Shown: positions 7,320 through 8,151 of the stretch, piece after piece | How the letters are laid out: each line of letters opens with the position of its first letter | How positions within the stretch are numbered: the stretch's first letter is position 1 | Origin: Christensenella sp964494645 | Lineage (GTDB): Bacteria; Bacillota; Clostridia; Christensenellales; Christensenellaceae | Direction: 5' to 3' | Length of the DNA stretch: 8,151 nucleotides | NCBI GenBank assembly: GCA_964494645.1 | Contig: CAZBSH010000072.1 | Location: forward strand, 1-8,151 | Position numbers and translations under genes: made by a program | The notes under the pieces: model-generated | What the model saw: only the letters and a program-made list of their open reading frames with translations | The model's database searches: none | Told to the model about the DNA's origin: nothing

Positions 7320-7326
7320 TGAAGCT

Positions 7327-7334
7327 TCCTCCTC
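7327..7334 (-). promoter_or_regulatory. Ribosome binding site of amaP
   Basis: GAGGAGGA on the minus strand, seven bases before the first ATG at 7319 and thirteen before the alternative ATG at 7313. The spacing favours the first Met. Being this strong immediately downstream of a hairpin, it could support efficient translation of a processed transcript. Confidence 0.85.
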
Positions 7335-7374
7335 ATAACTACGCTTTTCCCACCGGCAAGCGAGTTCACGCGAT

Positions 7375-7423
7375 GATTTAAGATACCCGGTCTCCCACTT
7401 TAAAAGACCGGGTATCTTAAATC
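7375..7423 (-). terminator. 19-bp perfect intercistronic hairpin between asp23 and amaP (partial terminator or RNA processing/stability element)
   Basis: Bases 7375-7393 and 7405-7423 are perfect reverse complements over 19 positions, with an 11-base loop (7394-7404). The stem core is GC-rich (ACCCGGTCT) and its outer part is AT-rich. Read in the direction of transcription it begins 12 bases after the asp23 stop. No clean run of U follows the stem on the minus strand (the next bases are ATCGCG), so it is not a textbook intrinsic terminator. A leaky terminator, or a structure protecting the 3' end of asp23 RNA, fits a highly expressed asp23 followed by lower expression of amaP and the genes beyond. 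The structure is certain; the role is inferred. Confidence 0.6.
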
Positions 7424-7435
7424 TTTATTCGACTG

Positions 7436-7891
7436 TTATTTTACTCTGGGCGCTTTAACAGGCTTCGTTTCTTTTTCCTTTTCCTTAGGCTCCGATGTAC
7501 GCGTTACCTGCTCTTTGAATTTAATGCCCTGTACGTTGATATTCACTTCAACAACCTTCAATCCAGTCATCGTCTCGATCGCTTTCATCACGCTCATTTG
7601 GATATTCTGAGCAATTTCAGGAACCGGCGTACCATATTCAACAACGATAGCGATATCCACCGCGACCTCTTCTGTACCAACTTCTACCTTTACTCCCTTG
7701 GAAAGGTTCTTTCTTCCCACAAGCTCGGTAATGCCATCAACAAATCCGCCGCTCATGCCTGCAACTCCGGGAATATCGACAGCCGCAAGTCCTGCAATCG
7801 TCGCAATCACCTCGTTCGCAAAAGTAATCGTACCATTGCTTTCTTTTTTAATCGCCGTAGTTTCTTGTGTGGATAAATTCGTATCTGCCAT
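7436..7891 (-). CDS. Asp23/Gls24 family envelope stress response protein
   Basis: A 151-residue Asp23-family (DUF322) protein. The family core covers about residues 19-127: NGTITFANEVIATIAGLAAV (19-38), then PGVAGMSGGF at 41-50, GVKVEVGTEEVAVDIAIVVE (66-85), YGTPVPEIAQNIQ at 86-98 and VEVNINVQGIKF at 114-125. A charged, low-complexity, Lys/Glu-rich tail (132-151, with EKEKETKP) follows. Asp23 proteins are soluble, abundant, and collect at the membrane through AmaP; the B. subtilis homologue YqhY, encoded at this same locus before nusB, has been linked to lipid synthesis. GGAGG lies nine bases before the ATG. It is probably the first gene of the transcript: the 78-base gap upstream holds a candidate SigB-like promoter, and a strong hairpin follows the stop. 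Confidence 0.94.
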   Translation of the reverse strand: MADTNLSTQETTAIKKESNGTITFANEVIATIAGLAAVDIPGVAGMSGGFVDGITELVGRKNLSKGVKVEVGTEEVAVDIAIVVEYGTPVPEIAQNIQMSVMKAIETMTGLKVVEVNINVQGIKFKEQVTRTSEPKEKEKETKPVKAPRVK

Positions 7892-7918
7892 TTTAAATCG
7901 CCTCCGATTCTTTTTTAA

Positions 7919-7972
7919 TAAAACATTTATACCCCGTATTCCTTACAAAAAACAAATTTTCTAAATGTTTTA
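7919..7972. repeat. 11-bp AT-rich inverted repeat spanning the efp-asp23 gap
   Basis: TAAAACATTTA at 7919-7929 is the perfect reverse complement of 7962-7972, with a 32-base loop. One arm includes the efp stop codon and the other overlaps the candidate asp23 -10 region. There is only one GC pair per arm, so a stable RNA stem is doubtful. It might serve as weak efp termination or as a protein-binding palindrome, or it may be chance in AT-rich DNA. Confidence 0.35.
7926..7955 (-). promoter_or_regulatory. Candidate asp23 promoter, SigB-like with overlapping SigA-like elements
   Basis: On the minus strand GTTTTT (7953-7948), thirteen bases, then GGGTAT (7934-7929). This resembles the Bacillus/Staphylococcus SigB pattern GTTTAA-N12-14-GGGTAT, with 6/6 matches in the -10 and 4/6 in the -35. 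The same bases also give a SigA reading: TTGTTT (7955-7950), an 18-base spacer and TATAAA (7931-7926), with a good -10 and a poor -35. A start near 7922 would leave a leader of about 30 bases before the ATG. SigB control of asp23 is classical in S. aureus; whether this organism has SigB is unknown. Confidence 0.45.
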
Positions 7973-8151
7973 CACTCTCTCCATGTAATCTCCGGTACGC
8001 GTGTCTACCCTGATCTTGTCACCCGCATTGATAAACAGCGGGACCATGATTTTTGCGCCCGTTTCCATGATAGCGGTCTTGTTGCCTGCTGTTGCCGTAT
8101 CGCCCTTGAATCCCTGTTCGGTTTCCGTTACCTAAAGCTCCACAAAATTCG
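7970..8151 (-). pseudogene. efp: Elongation factor P, C-terminal part, cut by window edge and with an in-frame TAG
   Basis: EF-P relieves ribosome stalling at polyproline stretches. The frame ending in TAA at 7972-7970 encodes VTETEQGFKGDTATAGNK and onward, 53 residues that cover the C-terminal OB domain and fit the EF-P signature K-x-A-x4-G-x2-[LIV]-x-V-P-x2-[LIV]-x2-G (KTA to NAG), ending in VDTRTGDYMERV. Upstream the frame continues with NFVEL, as in normal EF-P (VEL-x-VTET), but the codon between L and V is TAG (8134-8132), where Lys or Glu is usual. One base change (TAG to AAG or GAG) would restore the gene. The remaining protein, about 120 residues expected, lies outside the window. A sequence error near the end of the source sequence, a real nonsense mutation and recoding are all possible; I favour error or mutation, because otherwise the reading frame is intact. 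Confidence 0.85.

Noticed and set aside
1..8151. Genome-wide reassignment of UAG to an amino acid
   Set aside because: Apart from the efp site, none of the other coding frames contains an internal TAG, and the cmk TAG comes at the normal end of that protein. A reassigned UAG should appear inside several genes over this length.
1..8151. A hidden mobile, defence or CRISPR system
   Set aside because: No transposase, integrase, direct-repeat array, target duplication or composition break was seen; nearly every base is in conserved housekeeping genes.

Overview
The window is a single-strand gene block from a Gram-positive, Firmicutes-type bacterium, most likely an anaerobic member of the Clostridia. 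The evidence is the gene set and order (efp, asp23, nusB, folD, xseA, xseB, ispA, then cmk, plsC, ispH), the strong GGAGG-type ribosome binding sites, and the Asp23/AmaP/DUF2273 trio. All genes lie on the minus strand, so transcription runs from the right end to the left end. No mobile element, CRISPR array, tRNA or rRNA was seen, and no gap between genes exceeds about 120 bases.

Layout in order of transcription: the end of elongation factor P (efp, cut by the right edge and carrying an in-frame TAG); a 78-base AT-rich gap with a candidate promoter; asp23; a 116-base gap with a 19-bp perfect hairpin; amaP; a small DUF2273 membrane protein; nusB; a TsaD/Kae1-like paralogue; folD; xseA and xseB (exonuclease VII); ispA (farnesyl diphosphate synthase); cmk (CMP kinase); plsC (lysophosphatidate acyltransferase); and ispH, which runs off the left edge some 10-15 residues before its expected end. 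From nusB to ispH, nine genes are joined without any gap larger than one base, and most stops and starts overlap, so they probably form one translationally coupled transcript.

Functionally the block mixes envelope and precursor supply (IspH and IspA for isoprenoids, PlsC and Cmk for phospholipids, the Asp23 membrane-associated trio) with information processing (EF-P, NusB, exonuclease VII) and one-carbon metabolism (FolD). This is mostly conserved housekeeping DNA, and I see no new defence or mobile system. The points that merit a second look are: the in-frame TAG in efp; Cmk and PlsC abutting in the same frame across a single TAG; a TsaD paralogue lacking the usual Asp-Glu of the first motif; a SigB-like promoter before asp23; the strong hairpin after asp23; and an order that lacks the spoIIIA/accBC block and the dxs-to-spo0A tail found around these genes in Bacillus subtilis.
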